Origin: Bacteroidales bacterium
GTDB lineage: Bacteria > Bacteroidota > Bacteroidia > Bacteroidales > UBA932
DNA: 57,546 nt
Assembly: GCA_017534745.1 (NCBI GenBank)
Contig: JAFXVX010000006.1
Span: 1-57,546 of the forward strand
Direction: 5' to 3'
Of the stretch, positions 15,328-24,468 are shown in pieces. Below the pieces are notes generated by a model. The model was not told the origin of the DNA, did no database searches, and worked only from the letters and a program-made list of their open reading frames with translations. A program made the translations under genes and the position numbers. The stretch's first letter is position 1. Each line of letters begins with the position of its first letter.

Positions 15328-16364
15328 TTTCCTGCAAGGTGTTTTTCCCAGGCCCAGGCGGCGGCGAGCGTCTCTTCGACGCTCCGCTCAGCCTTCCAGC
15401 CGAGGACTTTGTTGGCAAGGGTAGGGTCGGCCCAGATTGCGGTCACGTCGCCGTCGCGCCTCGGGGCAAACCGGTAATTGAGTTTTAGATTATTGACTTT
15501 TTCGAAGGCCTTTACGAGCTCCAGGACCGAGACGGGCCTGCCGGTGCCGATGTTGAAAACTTCGCATCCGGCGGCCATCTTCCCATCCATCATCCTGGTG
15601 ACTGCGAAAACGTGGGCCTTCGCCAGATCGACGATGTCGATGTAGTCGCGGAGGCACGTTCCGTCCGGGGTCGGGTAGTCGTTGCCGAATATGGAAAGGC
15701 ACTCGCGGCGGCCGATGGCCGTCTGGGTGATGAAGGGGACAAGGTTGTTGGGAACGCCCCTCGGGAGCTCGCCTATGAGTGCCGACGGATGCGCCCCGAT
15801 GGGGTTGAAATAGCGCAGCAGGATGCCGCGGATTTCACCCTCGGTCCCTGCGGTCGCCCGCACGGTGTCCTGGAGGATGTCTTCGCACATCTGCTTGGTG
15901 TTGCCATAAGGGGAGGTCGCGGGCTTCCGCGGCGACTCCTCCGTCACGGGCACCTTGTCCGGCTCACCATAGACGGTCGCGGAAGAGGAGAACAGCACGT
16001 TGTGGCAGCCGTGGGCCGATGCGGCCTCGAGGACATTGAGGAAGGAGGTGAGATTGTTTTTATAATACATCACCGGCTTCTCCACGCTCTCGCCGACAGC
16101 CTTGAAGGCGGCGAAATGGATCACCGCGTCGATTTTGTACTTTGAGAACAGCGCTTCCGTCTGCTTCTCCGAGCAGAAATCGGTCTTGACGAAGGGAATG
16201 TCGTCTCTGCCTGTAATCTTGCAGAGGCCTTCGTAGCCGGTCATGTCACAGTTGGAAAGGTTGTCGGCCACTACGACGTCGTAGCCGGCCTCTATGAGCT
16301 CCACGCTCACATGAGATCCTATGAATCCGGCGCCGCCGGAAACCAGAACAGTCTTTTTTGCCAT
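15324..16364 (-). CDS. galE: UDP-glucose 4-epimerase
   Basis: Interconverts UDP-glucose and UDP-galactose with bound NAD. It is a 346-residue SDR protein with the dinucleotide loop SGGAGFIGSH (7-16), the Ser of SSSATVYGE, the catalytic YGNTK (Tyr-x3-Lys, about 152-156), and the GalE motifs RYFNPIGAHPS and LRDYIDIVDLAKAHV. The start is set at ATG 16364 (MAKKTVLVSGG) because the 12 residues upstream do not belong to the fold. A strong promoter lies 34-64 nt upstream. It provides sugar nucleotides for surface glycans. Confidence 0.95.
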   Translation of the reverse strand: MAKKTVLVSGGAGFIGSHVSVELIEAGYDVVVADNLSNCDMTGYEGLCKITGRDDIPFVKTDFCSEKQTEALFSKYKIDAVIHFAAFKAVGESVEKPVMYYKNNLTSFLNVLEAASAHGCHNVLFSSSATVYGEPDKVPVTEESPRKPATSPYGNTKQMCEDILQDTVRATAGTEGEIRGILLRYFNPIGAHPSALIGELPRGVPNNLVPFITQTAIGRRECLSIFGNDYPTPDGTCLRDYIDIVDLAKAHVFAVTRMMDGKMAAGCEVFNIGTGRPVSVLELVKAFEKVNNLKLNYRFAPRRDGDVTAIWADPTLANKVLGWKAERSVEETLAAAWAWEKHLAGK

Positions 16365-16397
16365 CAGTTCAGGTCTTAATATTGCGTTTACAAACGA

Positions 16398-16428
16398 CAA
16401 ATATAAAAAATCCGCGCGCTATAACAAA
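16398..16428 (-). promoter_or_regulatory. Promoter of the galE operon
   Basis: On the minus strand TTTG (16425-16428) is followed by exactly 19 nt and TATATTTG (16398-16405), a full match to the Bacteroidota consensus, 34 nt before the galE ATG. Confidence 0.75.
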
Positions 16429-16452
16429 ATATTAACTTCGTTAAATTATTGC

Positions 16453-16460
16453 TATATTTG
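16453..16460 (+). promoter_or_regulatory. -7 element for the surA operon
   Basis: TATATTTG on the plus strand, 61 nt before the surA start and back to back with the galE promoter. The -33 region is AT-rich but lacks a clean TTTG. Confidence 0.55.
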
Positions 16461-16520
16461 CAGGATTATGGCCCGGTAGTTGCTGGAAAGCGACGGCCCG
16501 GAAAATGAAAACGATTGAAT

Positions 16521-17894
16521 ATGAAAATATACCTGTATGCCGCGGCAGCGGCGCTGCTCCTTCCCTTTGCGACCGCTTCCGCCCAGAAGTATAACGGAGT
16601 CATAGACAAGACCATAGCTACCGTTGGCGGCGAAGTCATCACTATCGCCGACATCGAGGACGAAGTCCGCATGATGAGGGCCCAGGGGATGTCGTCGGAC
16701 CGCAACGTGCGCTGCGAAGTGCTCGAGAGGGCGATGGAATCCAAGATCTTCCTCATGCAGGCACGCATCGACTCCATATCCGTCAACGAGGATATGGTCT
16801 CCGGAGAGCTCAGCCAGAGGATAGACCAGATCAGGACCTCGCTCGGCGGCGACGCCGAGGTGGAGAAGTATTTCGGCAAGCCGCTTTACAAGCTTCGCGC
16901 CGAGTGGAAGGAGGCCCTGCAGAACCAGAGCATGACCCAGCAGGCGCAGGCGCAGGTGGCTTCTACCGTGCCTGATCTCACCCCCTACGATGTGAAGCAG
17001 TACCTGGACAGCGTCGATGTCGAAGATCTTCCGATGGTCCCCATCAAGTACCAGCTCAGCCAGGTGTGCATATATCCGGACCGTGAAGCGGCAAAGCTCG
17101 CGGTCAAGGAAAAACTTCTCGGCCTCCGCGAGAGGATACTCGCGGGCGAGAAATTCTCGACCCTCGCCCGTATCTACTCCGAAGACCCCGGCAGCGCCCG
17201 CAAAGGCGGCGAGCTCGGCATGGCTTCGAAGTCGATATTCTGGCCGGCCTTCTCCGACGCCGCGATGTCCCTCAAGCCAGGGATCATCTCCCAGATAGTG
17301 GAGACCCCGGATGGCTTCCATATCATCGAAGTCCTTGAGAAAAAGGGTGATATGTTCAACGCCCGACACATCCTCATCCGTCCGCAGTACACCAACGCCG
17401 ACCGTGAAAGCGCCTTCCACAAGCTCGATTCGCTCCGCAACGAAATCAGCATCGGTGCCCTTCCTTTCCCTATCGCCGCCCGTTTCTATTCCGAGGATCC
17501 CGCGACAAAGACCAACGGCGGCCAGATGGCAGACCCGCAGACCGGCAGCACCTATTTCGAGATAGACCAGCTCAAGCCGCAGGATTACGCCGCCATCAAG
17601 AATCTCTCCGAGGGCGAAGTCTCCGAGCCGGTCGAGTCCCTCGACAACGAGGGCCGGAACGGCAACACCGTCTATAAGATTATCCGTGTCGATAAAATTA
17701 TCCCGGCCCACACCGCGACCTTCAAGGACGACTACAGCCAGATCATGGAGCAGGTCAAGATGGACATGCAGATCAAGGCCATCGACAAGTTCCTCTCCGA
17801 CAAGATCAAGGCTACGAGGATAATGATCGATCCGATGTACTCCGAATGCCAGTTCAACCGTCCGGAGTGGGCTGAAAAATTCAAGCAAAACTAA
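16521..17894 (+). CDS. surA: SurA-type periplasmic peptidyl-prolyl isomerase
   Basis: Periplasmic chaperone and isomerase for outer-membrane proteins. It has a signal peptide (1-22, ending TASAQ), an N-terminal SurA chaperone helix bundle (about 25-170) and two parvulin domains. The first (about 175-275) contains FSTLARIYSEDPGSARKGGELG and the second (about 285-395) contains ARHILIRPQY and ARFYSEDPATKTNGGQM. The 457 residues fit the family. The start is ATG 16521, since the TTG two codons upstream is less likely. The stop overlaps the ATG of the OstA-like gene by one base (TAATG), which supports joint work in outer-membrane assembly. Confidence 0.92.
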   Translation: MKIYLYAAAAALLLPFATASAQKYNGVIDKTIATVGGEVITIADIEDEVRMMRAQGMSSDRNVRCEVLERAMESKIFLMQARIDSISVNEDMVSGELSQRIDQIRTSLGGDAEVEKYFGKPLYKLRAEWKEALQNQSMTQQAQAQVASTVPDLTPYDVKQYLDSVDVEDLPMVPIKYQLSQVCIYPDREAAKLAVKEKLLGLRERILAGEKFSTLARIYSEDPGSARKGGELGMASKSIFWPAFSDAAMSLKPGIISQIVETPDGFHIIEVLEKKGDMFNARHILIRPQYTNADRESAFHKLDSLRNEISIGALPFPIAARFYSEDPATKTNGGQMADPQTGSTYFEIDQLKPQDYAAIKNLSEGEVSEPVESLDNEGRNGNTVYKIIRVDKIIPAHTATFKDDYSQIMEQVKMDMQIKAIDKFLSDKIKATRIMIDPMYSECQFNRPEWAEKFKQN

Positions 17895-20563
17895 TGACGC
17901 GGTCTCTCCGCAGAATCCTGCTGCTTTCACTCGCGCTTGCAGCGTCAGTGGCGGCTTCCGGCCAGAAGAAAGACAGGTCGGACAGCCTCGTCACGCTCAT
18001 CAGCGCGAAGTCGGCGCAGCTTCTCGAGGAGAACGGATACCATTACCGCAAGGTAATCGGCCCGGCGCGTTTTTTCCACAACAACACCTATCTGCTCTGC
18101 GACACCGCGCTCTGGAACACTGACACCCGTATCATCAAGGCCTACGGCCACGTGAAGCTGATCCAGGACCAGACTACGCTCACCAGCGAGACGGCCGATT
18201 ACGTCATCGACGAGGATATGGCGAAGTTCCGCGGCTCGGTGGTCCAGTTGGAGGACAAGGACAAAAACGTCCTCCGCACCCGTTATCTGGACTACAACAC
18301 CAAGGACTCCGTTGCTATCTTCCAGAGCGGCGGGGCCATGCGCGACAAGGACGGCCAGATTATCGAGAGCCGCTACGGCTCCTATGAGGCCAAGGAGAAG
18401 AAGTTCACCTTCATGGACGGGGTCAATATGTACACCGACTCGGTGTTCGTGAAGACTTCGCGCCTGATGTACCGTTCGGACGAGAACACCGCCTATTTCG
18501 GCTACGGCACCGACGCCTGGAAAGACGACGGCATGCTTTCGGCCGACGACGGCTACTACAAGAGGGACATCGAGCTGTTCTTCTTCCGCAAGAGGGTCCA
18601 CATAATGAACGAAAAGCAGGAGGGCTGGTCGGATTCGCTGTTCTATGACAAGGGGCTTTTCACAGTGGAGATGCTCGGTCACGCCGAAGTCATGGACACG
18701 ACCCGCAACGCCTACGGCCTTGCCGGCCGTCTCGAATACATCGATTCGCTCTCCCGCGTCAAGATGACGCGTGATCCGGCGGTGATGTCCGTCAGCGAAA
18801 GCGACGGCAGGCGCGATACGCTCTATATCGGAGCCGACACGCTTATCTTCCTCTCAATGAAGAAGTGTGACATCGCCCAGGCTGAGATAAATGCCGCCGA
18901 GACCCGCCTCACCGACCTTGCCGGCGATCCCGTGACGGAGTATCGCCGCAAGGCAGCCGAAGCCGCCGCCAAGGCCGCGGAAGAGGCCGCCGCCAACGAC
19001 CCCAACCGTCCCCCGGACCTCCCTCCCGGCGCCAAACAAAAGGGCGCCCCGCCCGAGGAGGCAGCGGCCAGTGAGGAGATTCCTTCACCTGCTCCGCAGG
19101 TTCGGAATGACAACACCACTTCTGTCATTTCGAGCGAAGCCGAGAAATCTCCTCCCGACTCCACCTCTGTTTCAAATCTCTCCGAGCGGCTTGACAGCCT
19201 CGATCGAGATGATAGTGCTCTCGCGGACAGCCTTGGTCGGGATGACAATGCTCCCGCCGATACCCTTGCGGCGCCGGTGGACACGCTGACAGCGCCTGTG
19301 GACACCCTTACGGCGCCAGCGGACACGCTGCCGCCGCCCGATACGACTAAAATCGACATCGCCTACGCCATATCGCGGGTGAAGATGTTCAGGGAGGACA
19401 CCCAGTTCGTCTGCGACTCTCTGGTTTACACGGCACTGGACTCCCTATACAGGCTTTACATCGACCCTATCGTGTACAACGAAGGCAACAGGCAGTATGT
19501 CGCCGACAGCATATTCGTAGCGACCAAAAACGGAGCTATCGACAAGGCCAGCCTTATGTCGAATGCCTTCGTGACGACGGCGGAAGACACCACGGCGGCC
19601 CTTTTCGATCAGATAAAGGGCGCCGAGGTGCTTGCCTATTTCGATTCTACTGCAGCCCTTAAGCGTTTCGACGGGCTCGGAGGCGCGTCCGCCATATTCT
19701 ACCTCGAGGAAAACGGCTCCCTTGCGACAGTCAACAAAGTGGAGTCGAAGATGCTCTCCGCCCTGTTCGTGGACGGCCAGGTCGAAAAGATATTCTATTT
19801 CGACGAAGCCAAGAACGACGCTTACCCTGTGGTCCAGCTGCCTAAAGAGGAACGGCAGCTCAAGGGCTTCCGATGGGAGCCGGAGAAGCGGCCGGAGGGT
19901 AGGGAAGACGTGACTCCGCTTGTCCCGAGACCTTCCGAAAGGAAGGAATACGCCTCACATGAGAGGCCGGATTTCAAAGAGACGGCGGTGTATTTCCCGG
20001 GGCATATGGCGAAGATATACAAGATGTTGGAGGAGAGAGATTCGCTCGATGCGGCTGCGGCGAGGCGCCGTGCCGCGGCGGCCCGGGAGGCCTCCGACAG
20101 CCTCTCTTTCGACACTCTCCGCGACTCCCTCTCCGCCATCGGCGACAGCCTGGGTGTGGATGGAGTACACTCGGCATCCGGCCTCGATAATACGACCGAC
20201 TCCCTCTCTGTCAATCCGGGCGATTCTCTCTCGGTCATCCCGAGCGGAGCTGAGAAATCTGACACCACCGGCAAAATCCACGTCCCCACGCGCGAGGAGC
20301 TGAAAGCCCTCCAGAAGGCTGAGCGCGAGCGCAAGCGGGCTGAAAAGCAGGCCGCGCTCGAAGCCAAGTGGGCGGAAAAGGACCGCATCGATGCCGAAAA
20401 GGCTGCTGCAAAGGCCGAGAAGGCCAAGGCGAGGAAGCGCAAACGCACTCTGAAGTTCCTCCAGAAACAGAAGGAGCAGGAAGAGAAGGACGCCAGGATA
20501 CTTGAGCGCTACAAGCAGCGTTACGCTGAAAAACTTCAGAAGAAGAAAGACAGGAAGAAATGA
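17894..20563 (+). CDS. OstA-like/LptA-fold outer-membrane biogenesis protein
   Basis: An 889-residue exported protein (signal peptide 1-23, ending ASGQ). The first 320 residues show OstA-like beta-jellyroll repeats (KAYGHVKLIQDQTTLTSETA, GSVVQLEDKDKNVL, SRYGSYEAKEKKFTFMDG), as in LptA-like lipopolysaccharide transport proteins of Bacteroidota. A second related block lies at about 490-660. Between them is a low-complexity linker containing translated dispersed repeats (VISSEAEKSPPDS) and degenerate SLGRDDN units. The C-terminus (about 750-889) is a highly charged Glu/Lys/Arg coiled coil. It sits between surA and a carbohydrase gene, overlapping both. The role in LPS export is inferred from the fold and neighbours. 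Confidence 0.8.
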   Translation: MTRSLRRILLLSLALAASVAASGQKKDRSDSLVTLISAKSAQLLEENGYHYRKVIGPARFFHNNTYLLCDTALWNTDTRIIKAYGHVKLIQDQTTLTSETADYVIDEDMAKFRGSVVQLEDKDKNVLRTRYLDYNTKDSVAIFQSGGAMRDKDGQIIESRYGSYEAKEKKFTFMDGVNMYTDSVFVKTSRLMYRSDENTAYFGYGTDAWKDDGMLSADDGYYKRDIELFFFRKRVHIMNEKQEGWSDSLFYDKGLFTVEMLGHAEVMDTTRNAYGLAGRLEYIDSLSRVKMTRDPAVMSVSESDGRRDTLYIGADTLIFLSMKKCDIAQAEINAAETRLTDLAGDPVTEYRRKAAEAAAKAAEEAAANDPNRPPDLPPGAKQKGAPPEEAAASEEIPSPAPQVRNDNTTSVISSEAEKSPPDSTSVSNLSERLDSLDRDDSALADSLGRDDNAPADTLAAPVDTLTAPVDTLTAPADTLPPPDTTKIDIAYAISRVKMFREDTQFVCDSLVYTALDSLYRLYIDPIVYNEGNRQYVADSIFVATKNGAIDKASLMSNAFVTTAEDTTAALFDQIKGAEVLAYFDSTAALKRFDGLGGASAIFYLEENGSLATVNKVESKMLSALFVDGQVEKIFYFDEAKNDAYPVVQLPKEERQLKGFRWEPEKRPEGREDVTPLVPRPSERKEYASHERPDFKETAVYFPGHMAKIYKMLEERDSLDAAAARRRAAAAREASDSLSFDTLRDSLSAIGDSLGVDGVHSASGLDNTTDSLSVNPGDSLSVIPSGAEKSDTTGKIHVPTREELKALQKAERERKRAEKQAALEAKWAEKDRIDAEKAAAKAEKAKARKRKRTLKFLQKQKEQEEKDARILERYKQRYAEKLQKKKDRKK
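19075..19152. repeat. Dispersed repeat copies E, in frame in the OstA-like linker
   Basis: An inverted diverged unit (GAGATTCC ... CGGAATGACA, 19075-19112) is followed by a full unit 19123-19152 (TGTCATTTCGAGCGAAGC then CGAGAAATCTCC). Degenerate units continue downstream to about 19260. Confidence 0.82.
20233..20260. repeat. Dispersed repeat copy F, in frame near the OstA-like C-terminus
   Basis: Unit GGTCATCCCGAGCGGAG then CTGAGAAATCT, translated as SVIPSGAEKS just before the charged coiled coil. Confidence 0.8.
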
Positions 20564-23004
20564 AAAGAAGGATTATAGCCATACTTCTCGCAGCCCTCTG
20601 CCTGTCTTCCCTTGCCACCGGCAAGGCCAGGGAGACATGGCCCGACGGTACGCCGATTGACAAGTGGTTCTTCAAGACCCCCAAGGGTCCTTCCCTTAAG
20701 GATTCCAAGCGTTTCTCCGTACTCGACTACGGCGTCGTCCCCAGTGTGACGGACATCCAGACGGAAGCGTTCCAGAGGGCCATTGACGCCGCTGCGGCAG
20801 CGGGCGGCGGGACTGTTGTCGTCCCGACCGGCTGGTATCGTACCGGTGCGCTGTTTTTCAAGCCTGGCACTCAGCTGTATCTCTGTCCGGCTGCCGTAAT
20901 CATTGGCAGCCAGGACATAGCGGATTATCCCGAAGTCCAGGTCCATATCGAAGGAGTCCTGCAGCAGTATCCCGCGGCGCTTATCAACGCCTATGGTGTG
21001 GACGGCTTTTCCATCACCGGTGAAGGTGTCATCAACGGCTACGGAGAGCCGTTCTGGGACGCCTTCTGGGCCCGCCGCAAAGAGAATCCTTCATGCACAA
21101 ACCTGGAAGTGAAGCGTCCGAGGCTGGTTTACATCTGCGATTCGGACGGCGTCACCATCACCGGGCCGGAATTCCTTAATTCCGGTTTCTGGAACCTTCA
21201 TATCTACAGGTGTTCGCACGTAAACATCTACAATGTGCGCGTCTCGGCCCCGATGGAGCCGGTGAGGGCACCGAGCTCCGACGCTATCGATCTTGACGGT
21301 TGCAGCGATGTCCATATCTGGTCCTGTAACCTCCAGGCCGGCGACGACCTTGTCGCCGTCAAGGGAGGCAAAGGCCCCCACGCCGACACTGATCCGGACA
21401 ATCCGAAGAACGAACGCATCCTCATCGAGGACTGCGATTTCGGCTACGGGCCCGGCGTGCTGGTCTTCGGCAGCGAGTGCGTTGGCGCAAGGAACGTTAT
21501 TCTCCGCAACAGCAGCGTCAGCGGGGCCGACAGGCTCCTCTGGCTCAAGATGCGTCCTGACACCCCGCAGCGCTACGAGCACATTCTGGTCGAGAACATT
21601 GAGGGTTACCTCGGAAGCGTCCTATACATTAAGCCATGGACGCAATTCTTTGATCTTGAGGGAGAAAAAGAGATACCTAAGTCGTATGCTTCGCACGTTA
21701 CTATCCGCGGCTGCACACTCAACTGCAAGCAGCTCCGCCGCGTCGAAGAGGCTCCGGACCAGTACGTCCTCGAGGATATCAACACCGACGGCAATTCTCT
21801 CAAATTCATCTTCAACAAGGACGAAACCAAGGTCAAACCCTACACACTGGAGGATCCGCTGACCTTCGCCGACGGGCGGAAGGTGAGCTCCCCGGAAATG
21901 TGGCCGGAGCGCCGCGCCGAAATTCTTGATATCTTCCAGAAAGAAATGTACGGCAGGATGCCGGAGCCCTCGAAGGTATATCTGCAGCAGATCGAGGAAG
22001 GATACACCATCCAGAAATCCGCTGTCCGCCGGCAGGTCAGGATGTGGTTCTCCCCGGACAGCACCGGCCCTAAGATCGACTGGCTCATTGTGATGCCTCG
22101 TTACGCCAAAGGCCCCGTCCCGGCAATAATTACCCTTAATTATTACGGCAACCACACAATTCTTCCGGACGAGGAGATCCTTCTCCCGGACTACCCCATG
22201 GGAGACGGTGAAATTCTGGAGAGGGGAGTGCTGAGCCGCACTGGCGGCAAGACGATATATCCCGTGGATATGCTTCTTGCGAAGGGTTATGCTTTCGTGA
22301 CGGCCTGCTACGAAGACGTTTCGCCTGATCCGGTCGATCCTGCAGATGAGGCGAATGCCTACACGCGCATTTTCGACCTCTGGGGCCCGCGCGACCCCGC
22401 TCGGACAGATAACACGACATCCCTTACTGCCTGGGCCTGGGCCCTGTCGAGAGGGGTGGATATGATTGAGCAGACGCCGGAGCTGGACGCTTCACGGATA
22501 CTCCTGACCGGGAGCTCCCGCCTCGGCAAGGCCGCGCTTATTGCCGCGGCTTTTGACGACCGTTTCTCGACAGTCGTGATAAACCAGACCGGCGGTGGCG
22601 GTGTGCCGCTTTCGAAGCGCAATTTCGGGGAGACCGTAGCCTCCGAGACCGTCACATATCCCCACTGGTTCTGCCGCGCCTACGACAAATACGCCGGTGC
22701 GGAGCGCAAGATGCCGTTTGACCAGCACCTTCTTGTCGCCTGTGTCGCCCCGCGTCCCCTCCTCATAGAGGGATACGACAACCCCTGGTTTGACACCAGG
22801 GGCGAATTTCTTTCGATTAAAGCTGCTTCTCCTGTCTGGGAACTGTTCGGCAGGGAAGGACTTCCGGACGTCCCGTGGCCGGACGATTTCTCCACAGAAG
22901 CCATAGGCCCCGTCATCGGCTACGTCCACCGAAGGGGCCAGCACGGCATATCAGCCCAGGACTGGACCTGGATGCTGGACTTTAGTTCGATTTTGAAAAA
23001 GTGA
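20560..23004 (+). CDS. GH28-like pectinase domain fused to a CE15-like esterase
   Basis: An 814-residue exported enzyme (signal peptide about 1-22). Residues about 45-430 form a GH28-type right-handed beta-helix with DAIDLD (Asp241), GDD (262-263) and WLKMRPD (Lys330). The usual Gly-His-Gly catalytic motif reads GPG at 297-299, so the His is absent. Residues about 435-814 match CE15 glucuronoyl esterases: GSSRLGKAAL (nucleophile Ser653), TGGGGVPLSKRNFGETV, PHWFCRAYDKYAG, DQHLLVACVAPRPL and the terminal His795 in RRGQHG. It likely acts on pectin or xylan-type glycans in the periplasm or outside. It overlaps the OstA-like gene by 4 bp and the convergent lipoprotein by 23 bp. Confidence 0.87.
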   Translation: MKRRIIAILLAALCLSSLATGKARETWPDGTPIDKWFFKTPKGPSLKDSKRFSVLDYGVVPSVTDIQTEAFQRAIDAAAAAGGGTVVVPTGWYRTGALFFKPGTQLYLCPAAVIIGSQDIADYPEVQVHIEGVLQQYPAALINAYGVDGFSITGEGVINGYGEPFWDAFWARRKENPSCTNLEVKRPRLVYICDSDGVTITGPEFLNSGFWNLHIYRCSHVNIYNVRVSAPMEPVRAPSSDAIDLDGCSDVHIWSCNLQAGDDLVAVKGGKGPHADTDPDNPKNERILIEDCDFGYGPGVLVFGSECVGARNVILRNSSVSGADRLLWLKMRPDTPQRYEHILVENIEGYLGSVLYIKPWTQFFDLEGEKEIPKSYASHVTIRGCTLNCKQLRRVEEAPDQYVLEDINTDGNSLKFIFNKDETKVKPYTLEDPLTFADGRKVSSPEMWPERRAEILDIFQKEMYGRMPEPSKVYLQQIEEGYTIQKSAVRRQVRMWFSPDSTGPKIDWLIVMPRYAKGPVPAIITLNYYGNHTILPDEEILLPDYPMGDGEILERGVLSRTGGKTIYPVDMLLAKGYAFVTACYEDVSPDPVDPADEANAYTRIFDLWGPRDPARTDNTTSLTAWAWALSRGVDMIEQTPELDASRILLTGSSRLGKAALIAAAFDDRFSTVVINQTGGGGVPLSKRNFGETVASETVTYPHWFCRAYDKYAGAERKMPFDQHLLVACVAPRPLLIEGYDNPWFDTRGEFLSIKAASPVWELFGREGLPDVPWPDDFSTEAIGPVIGYVHRRGQHGISAQDWTWMLDFSSILKK

Positions 23005-23398
23005 CCTGCAGACCGCGGGTGTCGGAGTATTCGAAACTGGTCTTGGCCTCCGTCAATATCCCGTTTCCCAATACATATTCCGCCGCTCCCGGCCAGTCTG
23101 CACTGGCGCCGTGCTCTTCCTTATTGTCGAAAGTCATAACTAGCGTTTTCGTCTGGGGCCAGTAATCATAGTCGCCGGTAAGGATGAAATATCCTCCCGA
23201 TTTTTTATCCCCGCGAAATTCCATCATGGTTTTCTTGAAAGCAAGGGAGTAACTTCCGGCATCGTCGTTTGCGAGCCATCTGGTCCCGATGAAATCGTCT
23301 CTTTCTATGGGGTCGAACTCTTTGTCGCAGGAAGAAAAGCCTGCGAGAAGGGCCGCGGCCGCGACCGCAATCATAACCAGTGAGAATATCTTTTTCAT
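22982..23398 (-). CDS. Small lipoprotein of unknown function
   Basis: I do not recognise the family. It is a 138-residue predicted lipoprotein with signal peptide and lipobox AGFSSC (Cys24) followed by DKEFDP. The mature part looks like a small beta-barrel, with a lipocalin-like pattern: FIGTRWLANDDAGSYSLAF, FRGDKKSGGYFILTGDYDYW and TLVMTFDNKEEHG. Such barrels are common in Bacteroidota surface proteins. It ends inside the 3' end of the GH28-CE15 gene on the opposite strand. A TATATTTG element lies upstream. Confidence 0.75.
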   Translation of the reverse strand: MKKIFSLVMIAVAAAALLAGFSSCDKEFDPIERDDFIGTRWLANDDAGSYSLAFKKTMMEFRGDKKSGGYFILTGDYDYWPQTKTLVMTFDNKEEHGASADWPGAAEYVLGNGILTEAKTSFEYSDTRGLQVTFSKSN

Positions 23399-23420
23399 AG
23401 CACTTTAATCATTATCCGGC

Positions 23421-23428
23421 CAAATATA
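23421..23428 (-). promoter_or_regulatory. Possible -7 element for the small lipoprotein
   Basis: TATATTTG on the minus strand, 23 nt before the ATG. No convincing -33 TTTG at 19-21 nt. Confidence 0.4.
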
Positions 23429-23485
23429 TGTATTTTTTCGCTATATTAGCCATCTGTTTGCGGAAATACTTAAAAATCAATACAA

Positions 23486-24427
23486 ATGAAAAAACTTTTT
23501 ATCCTTTCCCGTGCCGCCCTTATGGCTGTCTCAGTATCTTGCAATAAGGACAAACTCGTCACCGTTACTACCGGTGAACTCACCTGGCTTGGAGCATCCT
23601 CTGCGGATCTCAATGGCTCTTTCTCTACAGGCAAAAAGATATCCGTCAGCGAGTACGGATTCTTTGTCACAGGTGATTTCGGAATAGGCGAGGAGAAGAT
23701 GAAGTTCCCGGCCGAGGGTGGTAAATTTTTGGTCGAATTGTCCTCTTTGCTGTCAGGCGAAAAATATTCCTACACTGCCTACGCCATTGCTGACGACGAG
23801 TTGTTTTTCGGCCAGACAAAACATTTCCGGACCTACTCGGAAGAGGGGTATAATAAATCAGCCGTTGACTTCGGCACCGGCGTAGTCTGGGCGCGGACCA
23901 ACGTAGGCGCATCTTCCCCGACAGACTACGGCGATTACTTCGCCTGGGGTGAAACGGAGCCCAAGACGGAATATTCAGAAGAGAATTATGAGCACCCCGG
24001 AGTTAAGATGCTCAGTGGTGACAACGATCCCTGCACTGTCAATCTCGGTGGCTTCTGGCGCACCCCGACCTATGAGGAATACCAGGCTTTGCGTGAAGCC
24101 ACATCTTACCATTGGACGGTGGTAAGCAGTGTGAACGGTCTTAAACTTTCCGGCAAAGGCGACTATTCTGATGCCAGCATATTCCTCCCTGCCGCAGGCA
24201 TGTATTATCCTCAGCCTAACGGTCTTATGGGAGTGGGAAACGAATGCGATTATGCTTCAGCCTCGATCACTGAGGACCCGAAGTTCACGAATCCGGTCTG
24301 GGAATTGAGCTACAACTCGGGCTCCGGTGCGTACAATATAATGCTGGCCAAGTTCTTCTGGGGCCTCCCTTACCGCGCCGTCATGGACGCCGACAAATAC
24401 GAGATGCTGACTAACGGCTGGCTCTGA
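23486..24427 (+). CDS. Lipoprotein with FISUMP-type domain (paralogue of 2483-3748)
   Basis: A 313-residue predicted lipoprotein. The N-terminus is MKKLFILSRAALMAVSVSCN, with the lipobox-like VSVSC at residue 19. One beta-sandwich module (about 25-115) is followed by the FISUMP-type domain: DFGTGVVWARTNVGASSP, YFAWGETEP, LGGFWRTPTYEEY and FLPAAGMYY. It shares this layout with the lipoprotein at 2483-3748 but has one module fewer. It is probably exposed at the cell surface, and its function is unknown. It diverges from the small lipoprotein upstream. A dispersed repeat follows 13 bp after the stop. Confidence 0.78.
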   Translation: MKKLFILSRAALMAVSVSCNKDKLVTVTTGELTWLGASSADLNGSFSTGKKISVSEYGFFVTGDFGIGEEKMKFPAEGGKFLVELSSLLSGEKYSYTAYAIADDELFFGQTKHFRTYSEEGYNKSAVDFGTGVVWARTNVGASSPTDYGDYFAWGETEPKTEYSEENYEHPGVKMLSGDNDPCTVNLGGFWRTPTYEEYQALREATSYHWTVVSSVNGLKLSGKGDYSDASIFLPAAGMYYPQPNGLMGVGNECDYASASITEDPKFTNPVWELSYNSGSGAYNIMLAKFFWGLPYRAVMDADKYEMLTNGWL

Positions 24428-24440
24428 TGGCCGACGCTTC

Positions 24441-24468
24441 TGTCATTTCGAGCGTAGCCGAGAAATCT
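24441..24468. repeat. Dispersed repeat copy G, abutting the gpsA stop codon
   Basis: Unit TGTCATTTCGAGCGTAG then CCGAGAAATCT. On the minus strand its first two bases form the AG of the gpsA TAG stop at 24467-24469, the same geometry as copy A. Confidence 0.85.

Noticed and set aside
16452..17930. A 492-codon minus-strand open frame
   Set aside because: It is antisense to surA, which has signal peptide and two parvulin domains; the surA promoter would lie inside it.
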